Assembly (NCBI RefSeq): GCF_009724245.1
Contig: NZ_WNNK01000002.1
Coordinates: forward strand, 372,001 to 436,000
DNA: 64,000 nt
Origin: Pseudomonas spelaei
GTDB lineage: Bacteria > Pseudomonadota > Gammaproteobacteria > Pseudomonadales > Pseudomonadaceae
Direction: 5' to 3'
In this document: piece by piece, positions 9,825 to 18,803 of the stretch
Layout of the letters: the number at the start of each line of letters is the position of its first letter
Numbering within the stretch: the first letter of the stretch is position 1
The notes under the pieces: generated by a model
Told to the model about the DNA's origin: nothing
What the model saw: the letters and a program-made list of their open reading frames with translations, nothing else
The model's database searches: none
Translations under genes and position numbers: made by a program

Positions 9825-10356
9825 ACATATGTCATGGGTGCAATGGTGGACCGCACCTTGGAGTGTTTCGCACCCAGACTGGAAAATCTTCGATAACCAT
9901 AACGGCGCAACGGCTCTTTATCGTAGCCAGCACCAAGCTCTGAGCAAGGCATTGGGGATCGCTCCCTGCTTGCCTTGCACTCCACACACGGCAGTCCTTC
10001 GTTTGGTTCTCGCCTCAACGGAACAGCTCAACCTGATGTTGACCCTGATAGAAAAAATTTGCCTCCCTGCAACCGAGGGCTTATTAAGCGAGGACCAATG
10101 TCTGTGGTGCTTGAGTCTATCAAAAGCACTGAAATCTGATGCATTACTGCCCAACGGTAATGACCCACTGCATCTATTGTCCGCGTGGCTCGACCCTGTC
10201 ATTTGGCAGCGATTACGTTTGCGCTTTCCGCCACTCCGCGTTTTGAAACTGGAAAAGCAACCCCGCTTACTTGATGCGCAAGGTCGGCTAGACACAATCT
10301 GGAAAGCGGTTATCTGGCGTGCTTCGCCCTCAGACAGTAAAAACTTGTCTAATTGA
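9817..10356 (+). CDS. hrpD: T3SS accessory protein HrpD (SctK-like position)
   Basis: About 179 residues. Overlap with hrcJ and position between hrcJ and hrpE identify it as HrpD, the likely sorting-platform adaptor equivalent to SctK. The Trp-rich N terminus (MSWVQWWTAPWSVSHPDW) resembles HrpD of P. syringae. Start choice is uncertain: ATGs at 9805, 9817 and 9829 are all in frame, none with a strong ribosome-binding site. I use 9817 because of its short overlap with the hrcJ stop. No enzymatic motif is seen. Confidence 0.78.
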   Translation: MNEHMSWVQWWTAPWSVSHPDWKIFDNHNGATALYRSQHQALSKALGIAPCLPCTPHTAVLRLVLASTEQLNLMLTLIEKICLPATEGLLSEDQCLWCLSLSKALKSDALLPNGNDPLHLLSAWLDPVIWQRLRLRFPPLRVLKLEKQPRLLDAQGRLDTIWKAVIWRASPSDSKNLSN

Positions 10357-10375
10357 GACCTCGAGGACGCTAACA

Positions 10376-10951
10376 ATGTTATGCCGACGTAAAATCGAAT
10401 TAAACAAGAATACACCCGGCCTGCCGCAAATCCTGATTCCACAGGAAACACTTGTAGACTGCGGTAAGGCCAACAAACTGCTGCAACACGCGCATGAACA
10501 GGCAGATGAGTTGCTGCGCCAAGCGACTGAAGAATGTAATCAACGGCTGGAAAATGCCGGCTTGGCGTTTTGGCAGAGGGCGAACGCCCAGCTCAGTCGC
10601 TGGGAGCACGAACGCCAGGACATGCTCCATCACCTCGAAAAAACCGCCGCCACGATTGTCAATCACGTCATTGGGGACCTGCTTAAAGAGGCGATACCGG
10701 AACAACGTCTGGCGATCTTGCTCAGACAGTTACTGTTGACTCAAATACCCGCCGTTAAAGCAACGTTGCTGTGCCATCCCTTGGAGCGCGAAGACTTGGA
10801 GCGATGTCTCGCCCATCACCCGCCTATGCCCTGGAATCTTCACTCCAACGAAGACCTTAAACCTCAAAGTTTAGTGCTGGAGACAGAAGAAGGGGCTTTT
10901 CACATCAACTGGGCTTCCATGATTGAGGCGTTATCAGTATCGGCTAAATAA
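10376..10951 (+). CDS. hrpE: T3SS ATPase stator HrpE (SctL)
   Basis: A 191-residue FliH/YscL-type protein. A long charged helical N-terminal half (about 30-110: LLQHAHEQADELLRQATEEC...) is followed by a compact C-terminal domain. HrpE binds and restrains the ATPase HrcN and links it to the sorting platform. ATG 10376 (MLCRRKIELN) is preferred over an upstream in-frame start inside hrpD because it follows CGAGGA and fits the family. It is the last gene of the hrpA operon. Confidence 0.9.
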   Translation: MLCRRKIELNKNTPGLPQILIPQETLVDCGKANKLLQHAHEQADELLRQATEECNQRLENAGLAFWQRANAQLSRWEHERQDMLHHLEKTAATIVNHVIGDLLKEAIPEQRLAILLRQLLLTQIPAVKATLLCHPLEREDLERCLAHHPPMPWNLHSNEDLKPQSLVLETEEGAFHINWASMIEALSVSAK

Positions 10952-11020
10952 GCAATACACGTATAGCTTAAACGAGATGCAAAATTCACCGGCTAGTTAT
11001 TTAAAATTTCCGGTTGGGAT

Positions 11021-11049
11021 GGAACTGGATGCTAAGTGGCCACCACAAA
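11021..11049 (+). promoter_or_regulatory. hrp box of the hrpF-hrcC operon
   Basis: GGAACT (11021-11026), a 16-bp spacer, then CCACAAA (11043-11049). It matches the HrpL consensus with one change (C to T at the sixth base of the -35 half). It lies 24 bp before the hrpF start codon, so the transcript leader must be very short. Confidence 0.88.
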
Positions 11050-11073
11050 AAAGAAAATAACGGGAGCCCCCTC

Positions 11074-11274
11074 ATGACATTCAACTATAATATTGCACAA
11101 AAACTCGAGAATAGAGCTCATGCACTAACAAAACAGCATGACGCTCTCACTCACGAAGACATGGAATACTTCGCCGGTCTCACCTATATGAAATCCAATG
11201 CCGAGTTCGCCTACAAGGAACTTTTCCGCGGACAACATATAAGATTTAAGTTAGTCATCGACGGTATGCAGTAA
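11074..11274 (+). CDS. hrpF: T3SS protein HrpF (SctE-type pilin co-chaperone family)
   Basis: A 66-residue, mostly helical soluble protein at the head of the hrpC-type operon, where P. syringae has the 74-residue HrpF. HrpF is needed for secretion and may act with HrpG as a YscE/YscG-like co-chaperone for the pilin; that role is inference from position and fold. ATG 11074 follows CGGGAGCCCCCTC. An upstream in-frame ATG at 11014 would overlap the hrp box and is rejected. Confidence 0.85.
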   Translation: MTFNYNIAQKLENRAHALTKQHDALTHEDMEYFAGLTYMKSNAEFAYKELFRGQHIRFKLVIDGMQ

Positions 11275-11275
11275 A

Positions 11276-11668
11276 TTGAGAAATTTACTGTTGGGATGGT
11301 TGGATAGTGCTACAGAACAAATAACATTATTCGAAAACAACGACGAAATTATTCTGCGGCGTTGTGCGGGCACTCTTCTATTGAGTATTCAACTTACGCC
11401 AGATCGTCCATCTCACGTTCAATTGGAAGCCTGGGTGCGTCTGGGCAGCGCAAGCCTGAGTTTCTTTCAAGGCGCGTTGGCACAGGCACCCTCTAATGGG
11501 GTGCTCTGGCTGACTCAATGTCAGCGCGGTGAGCACACCATAGAGTCTCTTCTCGAATGTCTCGAAGCGTTGCTCAACCAACGTGACACCTGGCGCGCCA
11601 TGGCTGCACGCTTGGCCAGGCCAACCCACAAATTCACACCCACGTCACTTCGCTCGCTGGCGCACTAA
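11276..11668 (+). CDS. hrpG: HrpG, chaperone-like anti-HrpV regulator
   Basis: A 130-residue protein in the hrpG position between hrpF and hrcC. In P. syringae HrpG is a chaperone-like protein that binds HrpV and frees HrpS. The apparent start is TTG at 11276, 1 bp past the hrpF stop, which suggests translational coupling; no in-frame ATG is available near the 5' end. The C terminus is basic. Identification is by position, size and general composition. Confidence 0.82.
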   Translation: MRNLLLGWLDSATEQITLFENNDEIILRRCAGTLLLSIQLTPDRPSHVQLEAWVRLGSASLSFFQGALAQAPSNGVLWLTQCQRGEHTIESLLECLEALLNQRDTWRAMAARLARPTHKFTPTSLRSLAH

Positions 11669-11687
11669 ATTAAACAGAGAAATCTCC

Positions 11688-13829
11688 ATGCATAACAAGA
11701 TCGACAAGCACACCCGCTTGCGCCTCAACTCGCCTGCTACCACCGTAAAACGAGCCGATTGGCGTTACCTCATGTTCATGCCCTGGTTACTGATCCCCTT
11801 GGAAAGCACCCTGGCCGCCGTCCCCGCCGAATGGAAAAACACCGCCTACGCCTATGAAGCCGAGCACAAGCCCCTACGGGATGTACTCGAGGACTTCGCC
11901 CAAACCTTCGGCACGCAACTGCAAATCGACGGCCTCCTGGAAGGCAACGTCAATGGCAAGATACGCGCTAATACCCCGCAGTCGCTGCTCGATCGGCTGG
12001 GCGTAGAACACCGTTTCCAGTGGTACCTGTACAACAACACCCTGTACATCAGCACCCTGGACCAGCAAGAGTCTGCACGCCTGGAGGTTTCATCCGAAAC
12101 CATCGCCGATCTCAAGCAGGCACTGACCGATATTGGCCTGTTGGATAGCCGTTTCGGTTGGGGCGAACTGTCCGACGATGGTGTCGTGCTGGTCTCAGGC
12201 CCCAAGCGCTATATCGAACAAATCAAGCAGTTCAGCAGCCAGCGTAAATCGCCCGATGAAAAGCAGAGCGTGCTGACCTACCCGCTGAAGTTCGCCAACG
12301 CGGCCGACCGCCAGATTGATTATCGCGGCGAAAAGCTGACCATCCCAGGCGTTGCCAGCATGTTGCGGGGGCTACTGGAACCTCGCACGACCTCAGCACT
12401 TTCGGGGATGAGCCAACGCCCCGTCACCTCATCACAACCCTCCCCCTTAACCCCGGCCTTTCCCCGCCTGAACAATCCGATGCTGGGGCAAATGCTCGGC
12501 CAGGGGATGAACCCCGGGCAGTTGGACACCGGCCTGTCACTCACGCCTCGGGCACCGGTTTCCACAAGCAAAATTCGCGTCGAAGCCGATGTACGTAACA
12601 ACTCCGTACTGATCTACGACCTGCCAGAACGCCAGGCGATGTACCGCGAGCTGATCGCCCAGCTGGACGTAGCGCGCAAGCTGGTGGAAATCGACGCAAT
12701 CATCCTCGATATCGAACGCACTCAACTGCGCGAATTCGGGGTCAACTGGGGCTTTCAAAACAGCCGTTTCCGAGGTGGCGTGAACATGGCGCCCGGCACC
12801 TCATCACAGTTGTCGATCGAACACCGCGACCGTTTCTACGCCGATGTGCGGGCACTGGAACAACGCGGCCTGGCCACCATGGTGTCCAACCCGTCGGTGC
12901 TCACCCTGGAAAACCAACCTGCAGTGATTGATTTCAACCGCACCCAGTACCTGACGGCCGGAACAGAAAACGCAACGATTTTGCCGATTACCGTCGGCAC
13001 CAGTTTCCAGGTAGTGCCCAGGGTGATCACCACCCGGGGCCAACACCAGATCCATCTGGTGGTGGATATCGAGGACGGCAACTTCGACGAGTCCAACCCC
13101 GAGCGTATCGGCCCCGATGTACGCCGGGGCAAGGTCAGCACCCAGGCCGTGATGGCGGAAAAACGCTCGCTGGTGGTGGGTGGGTTCCATGTCACCGAAA
13201 GCACTGACAAGCAAAACAAGATCCCCTTGCTGGGAGATATCCCGTTATTGGGCAAGGCCTTGTTCTCCTCCACCGAGCGCCAGAACAATCGGCGCGAACG
13301 CCTGTTTATCCTGACCCCGCGCGTGATCGGTGATCAGGCGGATCCTTCACGGTACTTGCCACAGGAGGACCAGGTGGAACTGCAGGCCGCACTCAAGCCA
13401 TTGGCCAGGCGTTATGCCGAACACCAACCGGTGATCAAGCGCAGCGACATCACCAGCACCCTGGCTCACCTCGTCACCGGGCAAGTGCCCAAGGCATTCA
13501 AGGTTGCACCAATGCCACTGGGCCTGGAGACCTTGTGTGCCACCCGTGATCTATTGGCACTCAATACCGAGCGTAGCCAGTGGTATGCCGGCCCGCAGTT
13601 CAACGTGGCCGTGGTGGTGCTGCGCAATCAATTCAACCGCAATGTGCGCATCGATGAAAAAGAATGCAGCAATTCGCAAACCCTGGCGGTCAGTGTCTGG
13701 CCGCGTGCCTGGCTCAAGCCAGGTGAAGAGGCCGAAGTGTTCATCGCCATGCGCCCTGTGATCAAAGATGAACACATCGGCGTGACCCGCCCCTCCCTGC
13801 TCACTCCTGCCCGGAACAACGCCCAATGA
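11688..13829 (+). CDS. hrcC: T3SS outer-membrane secretin HrcC (SctC)
   Basis: A 713-residue secretin. After an N-terminal hydrophobic export signal (about residues 24-45), N0/N1-type domains (about 50-170) and an N3-type domain (about 300-350) lead to the conserved secretin channel domain (about 370-580). The latter includes MVSNPSVLTLENQPAVI, VVPRVIT and the VGGFHVTES and LGDIPLLGKALF motifs. It forms the outer-membrane ring. ATG 11688 has AGAGAAATCTCC upstream. A Pro/Ser/Gln-rich linker lies around residues 250-300. The stop overlaps hrpT in ATGA. Confidence 0.96.
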   Translation: MHNKIDKHTRLRLNSPATTVKRADWRYLMFMPWLLIPLESTLAAVPAEWKNTAYAYEAEHKPLRDVLEDFAQTFGTQLQIDGLLEGNVNGKIRANTPQSLLDRLGVEHRFQWYLYNNTLYISTLDQQESARLEVSSETIADLKQALTDIGLLDSRFGWGELSDDGVVLVSGPKRYIEQIKQFSSQRKSPDEKQSVLTYPLKFANAADRQIDYRGEKLTIPGVASMLRGLLEPRTTSALSGMSQRPVTSSQPSPLTPAFPRLNNPMLGQMLGQGMNPGQLDTGLSLTPRAPVSTSKIRVEADVRNNSVLIYDLPERQAMYRELIAQLDVARKLVEIDAIILDIERTQLREFGVNWGFQNSRFRGGVNMAPGTSSQLSIEHRDRFYADVRALEQRGLATMVSNPSVLTLENQPAVIDFNRTQYLTAGTENATILPITVGTSFQVVPRVITTRGQHQIHLVVDIEDGNFDESNPERIGPDVRRGKVSTQAVMAEKRSLVVGGFHVTESTDKQNKIPLLGDIPLLGKALFSSTERQNNRRERLFILTPRVIGDQADPSRYLPQEDQVELQAALKPLARRYAEHQPVIKRSDITSTLAHLVTGQVPKAFKVAPMPLGLETLCATRDLLALNTERSQWYAGPQFNVAVVVLRNQFNRNVRIDEKECSNSQTLAVSVWPRAWLKPGEEAEVFIAMRPVIKDEHIGVTRPSLLTPARNNAQ

Positions 13830-14029
13830 ACCATCGACTGTCCTGCATCACCCTGGTCGGCCTGGCCCTACTCATCGTCGGTTGCACGCCAACGTGCAAG
13901 GGCGACTCCTGTTCACGCCCGCAATCGGGCGCCGATAAACTGGTGGTCTGGTGGCCACCGCAAATGCGCGTTGAACCCGGCCCGGCCGGGGAGCGGGCGG
14001 ATTATCAGACGGTTTCACTGGAGCGATGA
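13826..14029 (+). CDS. hrpT: HrpT lipoprotein (secretin pilotin type)
   Basis: A 67-residue lipoprotein. The signal peptide ends in a VGC lipobox (Cys20), then come two more Cys residues (TCKGDSC) and a short polar tail. HrpT in P. syringae is an outer-membrane lipoprotein that helps secretin assembly. The start codon overlaps the hrcC stop (ATGA) and its own stop overlaps hrpV, so the genes are coupled. Confidence 0.9.
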   Translation: MNHRLSCITLVGLALLIVGCTPTCKGDSCSRPQSGADKLVVWWPPQMRVEPGPAGERADYQTVSLER

Positions 14030-14397
14030 AGGCCATGGGATTGCCAGACGATGATCCGCATCGCCAGGTATTCCTGGACAACCTGGTGGGCGGCAATAAC
14101 GCCCACCTGCCTCTTATTCCGGGTATTGGCCTGTGCTCATTGAAAGCCGGTGCCCAGCCGGGGCTGGCCTTGCAGATTCAACCAGAGGCATTGCAGGCCG
14201 GGCAGCTGGAACGCGTGCTGGAGCGGCGCTTTGAACAGGCGGTGGCGTTCGATGGTTGCTTTGTGTATCTCAACTCCAAGGGCGCCTTGGTGATCTGGCA
14301 TGCGCTGCCGGCTGACGCCAACAGGCTCAATGACATCATCAGCCGGATGCTGTCACTGGCCACCCTGGAAGCGCTGGATACACGCCGAAATAGCTAA
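14026..14397 (+). CDS. hrpV: HrpV, negative regulator of the enhancer-binding protein
   Basis: A 123-residue soluble protein, last gene of the hrcC operon, in the HrpV position. In P. syringae HrpV binds HrpS and blocks hrpL transcription, and HrpG relieves it. Its location in a HrpL-dependent operon therefore makes a feedback loop. The start ATG at 14026 overlaps the hrpT stop (ATGA); ATG 14035 is a possible alternative. The 3' end faces hrcU. Confidence 0.87.
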   Translation: MKAMGLPDDDPHRQVFLDNLVGGNNAHLPLIPGIGLCSLKAGAQPGLALQIQPEALQAGQLERVLERRFEQAVAFDGCFVYLNSKGALVIWHALPADANRLNDIISRMLSLATLEALDTRRNS

Positions 14398-14400
14398 CCT

Positions 14401-14512
14401 CGTAGCTGTCGAGCACCAGCGAGGCTGCGGCGGGGGCGATTCGGTGCCGCGGCTTGGACCGATGACGGCGGTGCGCTCAACGTAGCCTCGCTGGCGCTCG
14501 ACAACTGCTACG
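14401..14512. repeat. Long imperfect palindrome between convergent hrpV and hrcU
   Basis: The left arm (14401-14429, CGTAGCTGTCGAGCACCAGC...) and right arm (14481-14512, ...GCTGGCGCTCGACAACTGCTACG) are nearly complementary around a GC-rich core. The element fills the whole 123-bp gap between two converging operons and probably acts as a bidirectional terminator or 3' stabiliser. It resembles dispersed Pseudomonas intergenic palindromes. Confidence 0.75.
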
Positions 14513-14520
14513 TAGCGTCC

Positions 14521-15618
14521 TTAGCGCCGCTCCAGCTCCGGCAGCTCCAGGGTCTCACGCTTGGCTTCATCGTCGAGTTCACGCAGGGTGCGGTAGATGA
14601 ACGCTACGGCTTGTAGCGTCTCCCTGGGAATGTTCGCCCCGAGATTTTTCTCATACAGCATACGTGCCAGCCACACACACTGGATGACGGGTACGTCGGC
14701 TGCCTTGGCCCTGTCTATCAGTTTGCGGGCGTCGGCGTCCGTGCCCTTGTCCACCAATAGCGGCAGCGGCGTCTTACCCGGCCGGTAGTACAGCGCGACG
14801 GCATAGTGCGTCGGGTTGACCACCAGCATGTCGGACTCTTCGAGCTTGGGCAGCTTGACCTTCGGCTCTTCCTGGGCCAGTTGATAAGCCAGAGCACGGC
14901 GCTGTCCCTTGACGTGAGGGTCGCCCTCCATGTCCTTGTACTCCTTGACGACTTCCACTTGAGTCATCCGCATGCTCTTGGCAAAGAAGTGCTTTTGCAA
15001 CGCCATGTCGATCAGCGCCAGAACCAGCAACAGCCCCAGGCAAGCGTGCAGCAGATGGCGGAACAAGATGATCAACGCGAGGATATAGCTCTGCAGATCA
15101 CTGGTGGCCAAGTTGATCAAGGCTCCCAGCGACGGACCGATCACGACATACAAAATCACGCCAAGGAGCAGCGCCTTGGCCACCCCCATCAACAGGTTCA
15201 TCACCGACTTGGCAGAGAACATCTGCTTGACCTGGCTGAGGGGGTTCAAACGGCTAAAGTTCAGCTTCAGGCTTTCCGGTGCAAACAGGAATCCGAACTG
15301 TATCCAGCCGCTGATCAGCTTCACCGTAATCGCCAACCCGGCCATCAGCAGGGCGAACGAGAAAAACACCACCAAGCCCTCTGTGAGCACTTCTTCCAGT
15401 GCCCGCACAAAGGGCTGCCCGATACGTGACATGGGCATCACCATCAATTGCTGAAAGCGCTGCATGCTGGTTTCGGCGGTGAACAAGGCAATTTCGCTCA
15501 GGATAGTCAGCACCAGCAACTTGCCAATGTCCTGGCTTTGAGCGACCTGGCCCTTCTTGCGCTGATCCTTGAGTTTCTTGGGTGTGGCGGCGTGTTTTTT
15601 CTCGCCCGAATCGCTCAT
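14521..15618 (-). CDS. hrcU: T3SS export switch protein HrcU (SctU)
   Basis: A 365-residue FlhB/YscU-family protein with four transmembrane helices in the first ~220 residues and a cytoplasmic domain with the autocleavage site NPTH (268-271). Cleavage switches substrate specificity from pilin or rod to later substrates. It is the last gene of the hrpJ operon; its ATG overlaps the hrcT stop (ATGA on the minus strand). It appears intact. Confidence 0.97.
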   Translation of the reverse strand: MSDSGEKKHAATPKKLKDQRKKGQVAQSQDIGKLLVLTILSEIALFTAETSMQRFQQLMVMPMSRIGQPFVRALEEVLTEGLVVFFSFALLMAGLAITVKLISGWIQFGFLFAPESLKLNFSRLNPLSQVKQMFSAKSVMNLLMGVAKALLLGVILYVVIGPSLGALINLATSDLQSYILALIILFRHLLHACLGLLLVLALIDMALQKHFFAKSMRMTQVEVVKEYKDMEGDPHVKGQRRALAYQLAQEEPKVKLPKLEESDMLVVNPTHYAVALYYRPGKTPLPLLVDKGTDADARKLIDRAKAADVPVIQCVWLARMLYEKNLGANIPRETLQAVAFIYRTLRELDDEAKRETLELPELERR

Positions 15619-16403
15619 GGTGCCGCCCCCCTGAACATCAGGCCGAGGGAATGCTTGAGGTCCCCCAGCGATGCCAGGCGTGTGACGATCAAGTCCTGTA
15701 ACAGCGGAAAGTAAAGCAGCAGAATCCCCAGCCCCACCAGGCTCTTGACCGGCGTCGCCAAGGTGGAGACTTGCAGTTGTGGGCTGTACAGCCCCAGCAC
15801 GGCGAAGCCGAACTCCAGAAACAACAGCACCGCAATAAAGGGCGCAGCGTAGAGCATCATGTGGGTAAAGGTATCGCCGAGTATTCCGAGGAAAATACTG
15901 AAGCCATTGACTGCCGGCAGCGGCAGCCAGGCGGTGGCCGGCCAGATCAGGTAACTGTCCCAGATCACCTGGGTCAGGACGCTCAACCCCAGGACGGCGA
16001 TCAGCAGGTAAATCACCAACTGTTTGAACAGATGCCCGATGGGAGTAGCGTCCGGCCCCAGCGAAGGGTTGAGCTGGCCACCCGCCAGGGCACCACGCTG
16101 GTTATCCAGCAGCGCCCCCACTGACTCGAACATCCAGAACGGCATGGCTAACAAGATGCCCAGCAAAAAACCCAAGGCAGCCTCCTTGAGCACCAGCCCG
16201 CTGATCATCAGCGCGGAATAATCCTGGCCCGCCAATACGGCATGAATGCCGGGCGTAGGAATCAAGGCCATGACCATCACGATGACGTGCCGGGGCATGC
16301 CGCGTATATGCTGGAAACTGAACGCAGGCACCAAAAAGGCACAGGGATAAATACGCGCCATGGCAACCAGCAGGCTTGGCAGAAATTCAAGATACAGCAG
16401 CAC
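15615..16403 (-). CDS. hrcT: T3SS export gate protein HrcT (SctT)
   Basis: A 262-residue polytopic FliR/YscT-family membrane protein of the export gate (RST complex). The motif GALLDNQRGA (about residues 96-105) is conserved in the family. The start appears to be GTG at 16403 with GAGGGAATACGC before it. It overlaps hrcU by 4 bp. Confidence 0.95.
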   Translation of the reverse strand: MLLYLEFLPSLLVAMARIYPCAFLVPAFSFQHIRGMPRHVIVMVMALIPTPGIHAVLAGQDYSALMISGLVLKEAALGFLLGILLAMPFWMFESVGALLDNQRGALAGGQLNPSLGPDATPIGHLFKQLVIYLLIAVLGLSVLTQVIWDSYLIWPATAWLPLPAVNGFSIFLGILGDTFTHMMLYAAPFIAVLLFLEFGFAVLGLYSPQLQVSTLATPVKSLVGLGILLLYFPLLQDLIVTRLASLGDLKHSLGLMFRGAAP

Positions 16404-16413
16404 GCGTATTCCC

Positions 16414-16677
16414 TCAGTTCAGTGCCGAACGGGCGATCATGTCGAACATCAGGTTGATCAGTTGAATCAACTCCAGGCCGATCCAGCGGCCTGTCAATAC
16501 CAGTGTGATGCCCACCGCCACCAGCTTGATGCCAAAGGGCAACGTCTGGTCCTGTATCTGCATCAGGGCCTGTACCAGCGACGTCAACACGCCGACGATC
16601 ACCGCCACGATCAGCGGCGGCGCCGACAGCACCACCACCAGCAGCATGCCCTGCTTGAACAGCACGATCGGTTCCAT
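16414..16677 (-). CDS. hrcS: T3SS export gate protein HrcS (SctS)
   Basis: An 87-residue FliQ/YscS-family protein with two transmembrane helices separated by a loop containing QIQDQTLPFGIK, the family hallmark. It is a component of the RST export gate. It lies 7 bp after hrcR and 10 bp before hrcT. Confidence 0.96.
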   Translation of the reverse strand: MEPIVLFKQGMLLVVVLSAPPLIVAVIVGVLTSLVQALMQIQDQTLPFGIKLVAVGITLVLTGRWIGLELIQLINLMFDMIARSALN

Positions 16678-16684
16678 AGGGCAC

Positions 16685-17338
16685 TCAGAGATAAGAAAGG
16701 AACAGGCTGTCGAGCAACCGCGACCACCCGGAGACCATGACGAACAGCAGCAGTTTGAGCGGCAGGGAAATGGTCATGGGCGAGACCATTTGCATGCCCA
16801 GAGCAAGCAGCAGGTTGGAAACAATCAGGTCGATGACGATGAAAGGAATGTAGATCAGGAACCCGATCTCGAACCCCGCCTGCAACTGCGACAACACAAA
16901 AGCCGGGACCAACAGGATCAGGTCTTCGCGTTGGGTGCTTTGCGCCATTTCAGGCGGCCACATGCGCGCGCTGTTTTCCAGCAGGTGGGTCAATACATCC
17001 GGATCGGTGTTGCGCAACATGAATGCGCGCAACGGCTGTATGGCCTCAAGCCCCGTATCCAGCAGCCTCTGTACGCTGCTCGTGTCCACGGGCGAAGCCT
17101 TGATGTTCTGGGCAATCTCATACCCCACGGGCGCCATGATAAACAGCGTCGCGGCCAGCGCTATACCATTGATGGCCATGCTCGGCGGCACCTGCTGCAC
17201 GCCGATGGCGTTGCGGGTGATCATCAGCACAATCACGATTTTCAAGAAAGACGTGCAGATGATCAACAGCATCGGCATCAACGACAAGGTGCCGAGAAAC
17301 AGCGCCAGGACAAGGGGATCAACCCCCTGGAACGTCAT
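16685..17338 (-). CDS. hrcR: T3SS export gate protein HrcR (SctR)
   Basis: A 217-residue FliP/YscR-family membrane protein. It has a hydrophobic N terminus ([15 protein letters not shown] segment: [20 protein letters not shown]), a periplasmic domain and a C-terminal pair of membrane helices with [17 protein letters not shown]. It forms the core of the export gate with HrcS and HrcT. The ATG overlaps the hrcQ stop by 4 bp. Confidence 0.96.
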   Translation of the reverse strand: MTFQGVDPLVLALFLGTLSLMPMLLIICTSFLKIVIVLMITRNAIGVQQVPPSMAINGIALAATLFIMAPVGYEIAQNIKASPVDTSSVQRLLDTGLEAIQPLRAFMLRNTDPDVLTHLLENSARMWPPEMAQSTQREDLILLVPAFVLSQLQAGFEIGFLIYIPFIVIDLIVSNLLLALGMQMVSPMTISLPLKLLLFVMVSGWSRLLDSLFLSYL

Positions 17339-18348
17339 CGGGAAAAAATCACGCGGGACAACTGCAATCCCAGGCGCCCATCCACTTCCACCAACTGTCC
17401 CTGGCCAATCGGCCGGTCGCCGTAATAGAGCCCGGCCATGCCGGGAGCGTACCCGGCGATACCCAACACCGTACCAGGGGCAAGATTACGCAGTTCACCC
17501 AGGGTCAGGCTCAAGGTTCCGCAGCGCACCGTCAGGGTCATGTTCAACTCGTCGAAAGGCTCATGGCCGAAGACATCCACCACGGGTTGATCATCCTCAT
17601 CCTCTGGGTACTGCTGTGTTGCAAAGTCTTCGTCCACGGACGTTTCCTCGATCGAAATAAGCGTCAGGCACAACGGCCCGGATTCATCGTCAATACGCCC
17701 ATGCAGCCGATGCCTGCCCATGTGCAAATGACCGTTGCCTTGCACATCGAAAAAAGGCTGTTCGAGCATCACCACGTCACCGGCACGTACGCTGCGCAAC
17801 TGCGTGATCGGCAATTGCAGGCGCCCCAAGGTCACCGCCATTGCCCACTGAAACGACGCCGGCAGCGGGCCCGCTGTCGGTTGCCAAGGGCCGGCCTCGC
17901 ACAACGCCAGCAAACTCTCGGGGGCCAGCCACAGGTAACCCACAACCCTCGAAGGCCCCAGGGTCACCGTGAAGCGACAGCCGAAGTTCGACTTCCTGGG
18001 GGCCGGCACCAACCGCAGGTAACCGAACAACGCCCGCACCTGAGGGCTCAAGTGGTGCTGGAACAATTCCCAGAACCACGAATCCGGATCATTGCCAGCC
18101 TCGGCCAACGTCACCGGGCATTCACCCAATAAACTGAACAGCGGCCCTGGTTCGGCGAACGCCAGCACCCCACAGGCGCTCTCAAAACACAGCGGCGCAA
18201 CGCCCGTGGGGGCACGGCCGGGCTCCATCAGCAAGTCACCGCTCTGGTCTGCAACCTGAAACGGCATGCGCAATCCGCGCCCCAACCTGCGTCGCGCAAC
18301 AACCGTGGCACCATCCACCACAGGCACAGTTAAAAACGGCACGATCAT
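17335..18348 (-). CDS. hrcQ: T3SS cytoplasmic C-ring/sorting platform protein HrcQ (single frame; SctQ)
   Basis: A 337-residue protein. The N-terminal part corresponds to HrcQa, and the last ~80 residues form a SpoA domain ([20 protein letters not shown]...) corresponding to HrcQb. They are joined by an acidic linker ([16 protein letters not shown]). In P. syringae these are two separate genes. The ATG overlaps the hrpP stop (ATGA); a longer upstream frame lies inside hrpP and is rejected. Inside the linker, GTG at 17637-17635 is preceded by GAGGAAACGTCC and may start a separate ~100-residue HrcQb-like product, as known for other SctQ proteins. Confidence 0.92.
   Translation of the reverse strand: MIVPFLTVPVVDGATVVARRRLGRGLRMPFQVADQSGDLLMEPGRAPTGVAPLCFESACGVLAFAEPGPLFSLLGECPVTLAEAGNDPDSWFWELFQHHLSPQVRALFGYLRLVPAPRKSNFGCRFTVTLGPSRVVGYLWLAPESLLALCEAGPWQPTAGPLPASFQWAMAVTLGRLQLPITQLRSVRAGDVVMLEQPFFDVQGNGHLHMGRHRLHGRIDDESGPLCLTLISIEETSVDEDFATQQYPEDEDDQPVVDVFGHEPFDELNMTLTVRCGTLSLTLGELRNLAPGTVLGIAGYAPGMAGLYYGDRPIGQGQLVEVDGRLGLQLSRVIFSR
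17638..17650 (-). promoter_or_regulatory. Probable internal ribosome-binding site in hrcQ
   Basis: On the minus strand CGAGGAAACGTCC stands directly before an in-frame GTG (17637-17635, codon 238 of hrcQ), with AGGA 7 nt from the GTG. Translation from here would give a 100-residue protein made of the linker tail plus the SpoA domain. The site is seen in the sequence; its use is inferred. Confidence 0.6.
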
Positions 18349-18803
18349 GCCGGGTCCACGTGGGCCAGGTGCACGCTGACAGGCTGTGCCAACACCCCGG
18401 CCAGTCCATCCTGGAGCCGTTGGCGCACACCCGGTAGCCAACGCGCCGTGTGCTCCTCTTCCGCCTCCAGTTCAACGTTCCAGGCACCTTGTTCCCGACG
18501 CACACTGGCGTTGATCCGCCCCAGGCGCGGCAGGTAAAGCGTGGCCTGCAGAGGCCATTGCGAGGCCCCCTGTATACGAGGCGCCAACTGCTCGGCCAGT
18601 GCCTCGATCATCAGGTGCTCAGTCGAGGCCGTCATGCCCGGCGGGGATGAACCGTAGCCGCCGCCCTCGCGGTCGGTGGTAAACAGCAGGGTAAATAACC
18701 GCCCCTGTTCCCAAGGCACGACTCCCACCATGCCGGGCTCACGCTCTTCCCGGGGCTCGCGCAGACGCGGGCGCTCAGGCTTGTTCGCTGGAACTTGCGT
18801 CAT
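18345..18803 (-). CDS. hrpP: T3SS length-control / substrate-switch protein HrpP (SctP)
   Basis: A 152-residue protein: a Pro/Arg/Glu-rich unordered N terminus (about 1-35) and a globular C-terminal part. HrpP of P. syringae interacts with HrcU and controls the pilin-to-effector switch. ATG 18803 has AGGAAGAGAACG before it and overlaps hrpO by 29 bp. A longer frame from 18851 lies within hrpO and is not favoured. The call is from position plus architecture. Confidence 0.87.
   Translation of the reverse strand: MTQVPANKPERPRLREPREEREPGMVGVVPWEQGRLFTLLFTTDREGGGYGSSPPGMTASTEHLMIEALAEQLAPRIQGASQWPLQATLYLPRLGRINASVRREQGAWNVELEAEEEHTARWLPGVRQRLQDGLAGVLAQPVSVHLAHVDPA

Noticed and set aside
14401..14512. 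Palindrome between hrpV and hrcU as an insertion sequence
   Set aside because: Too short, no transposase frame and no target-site duplication visible.
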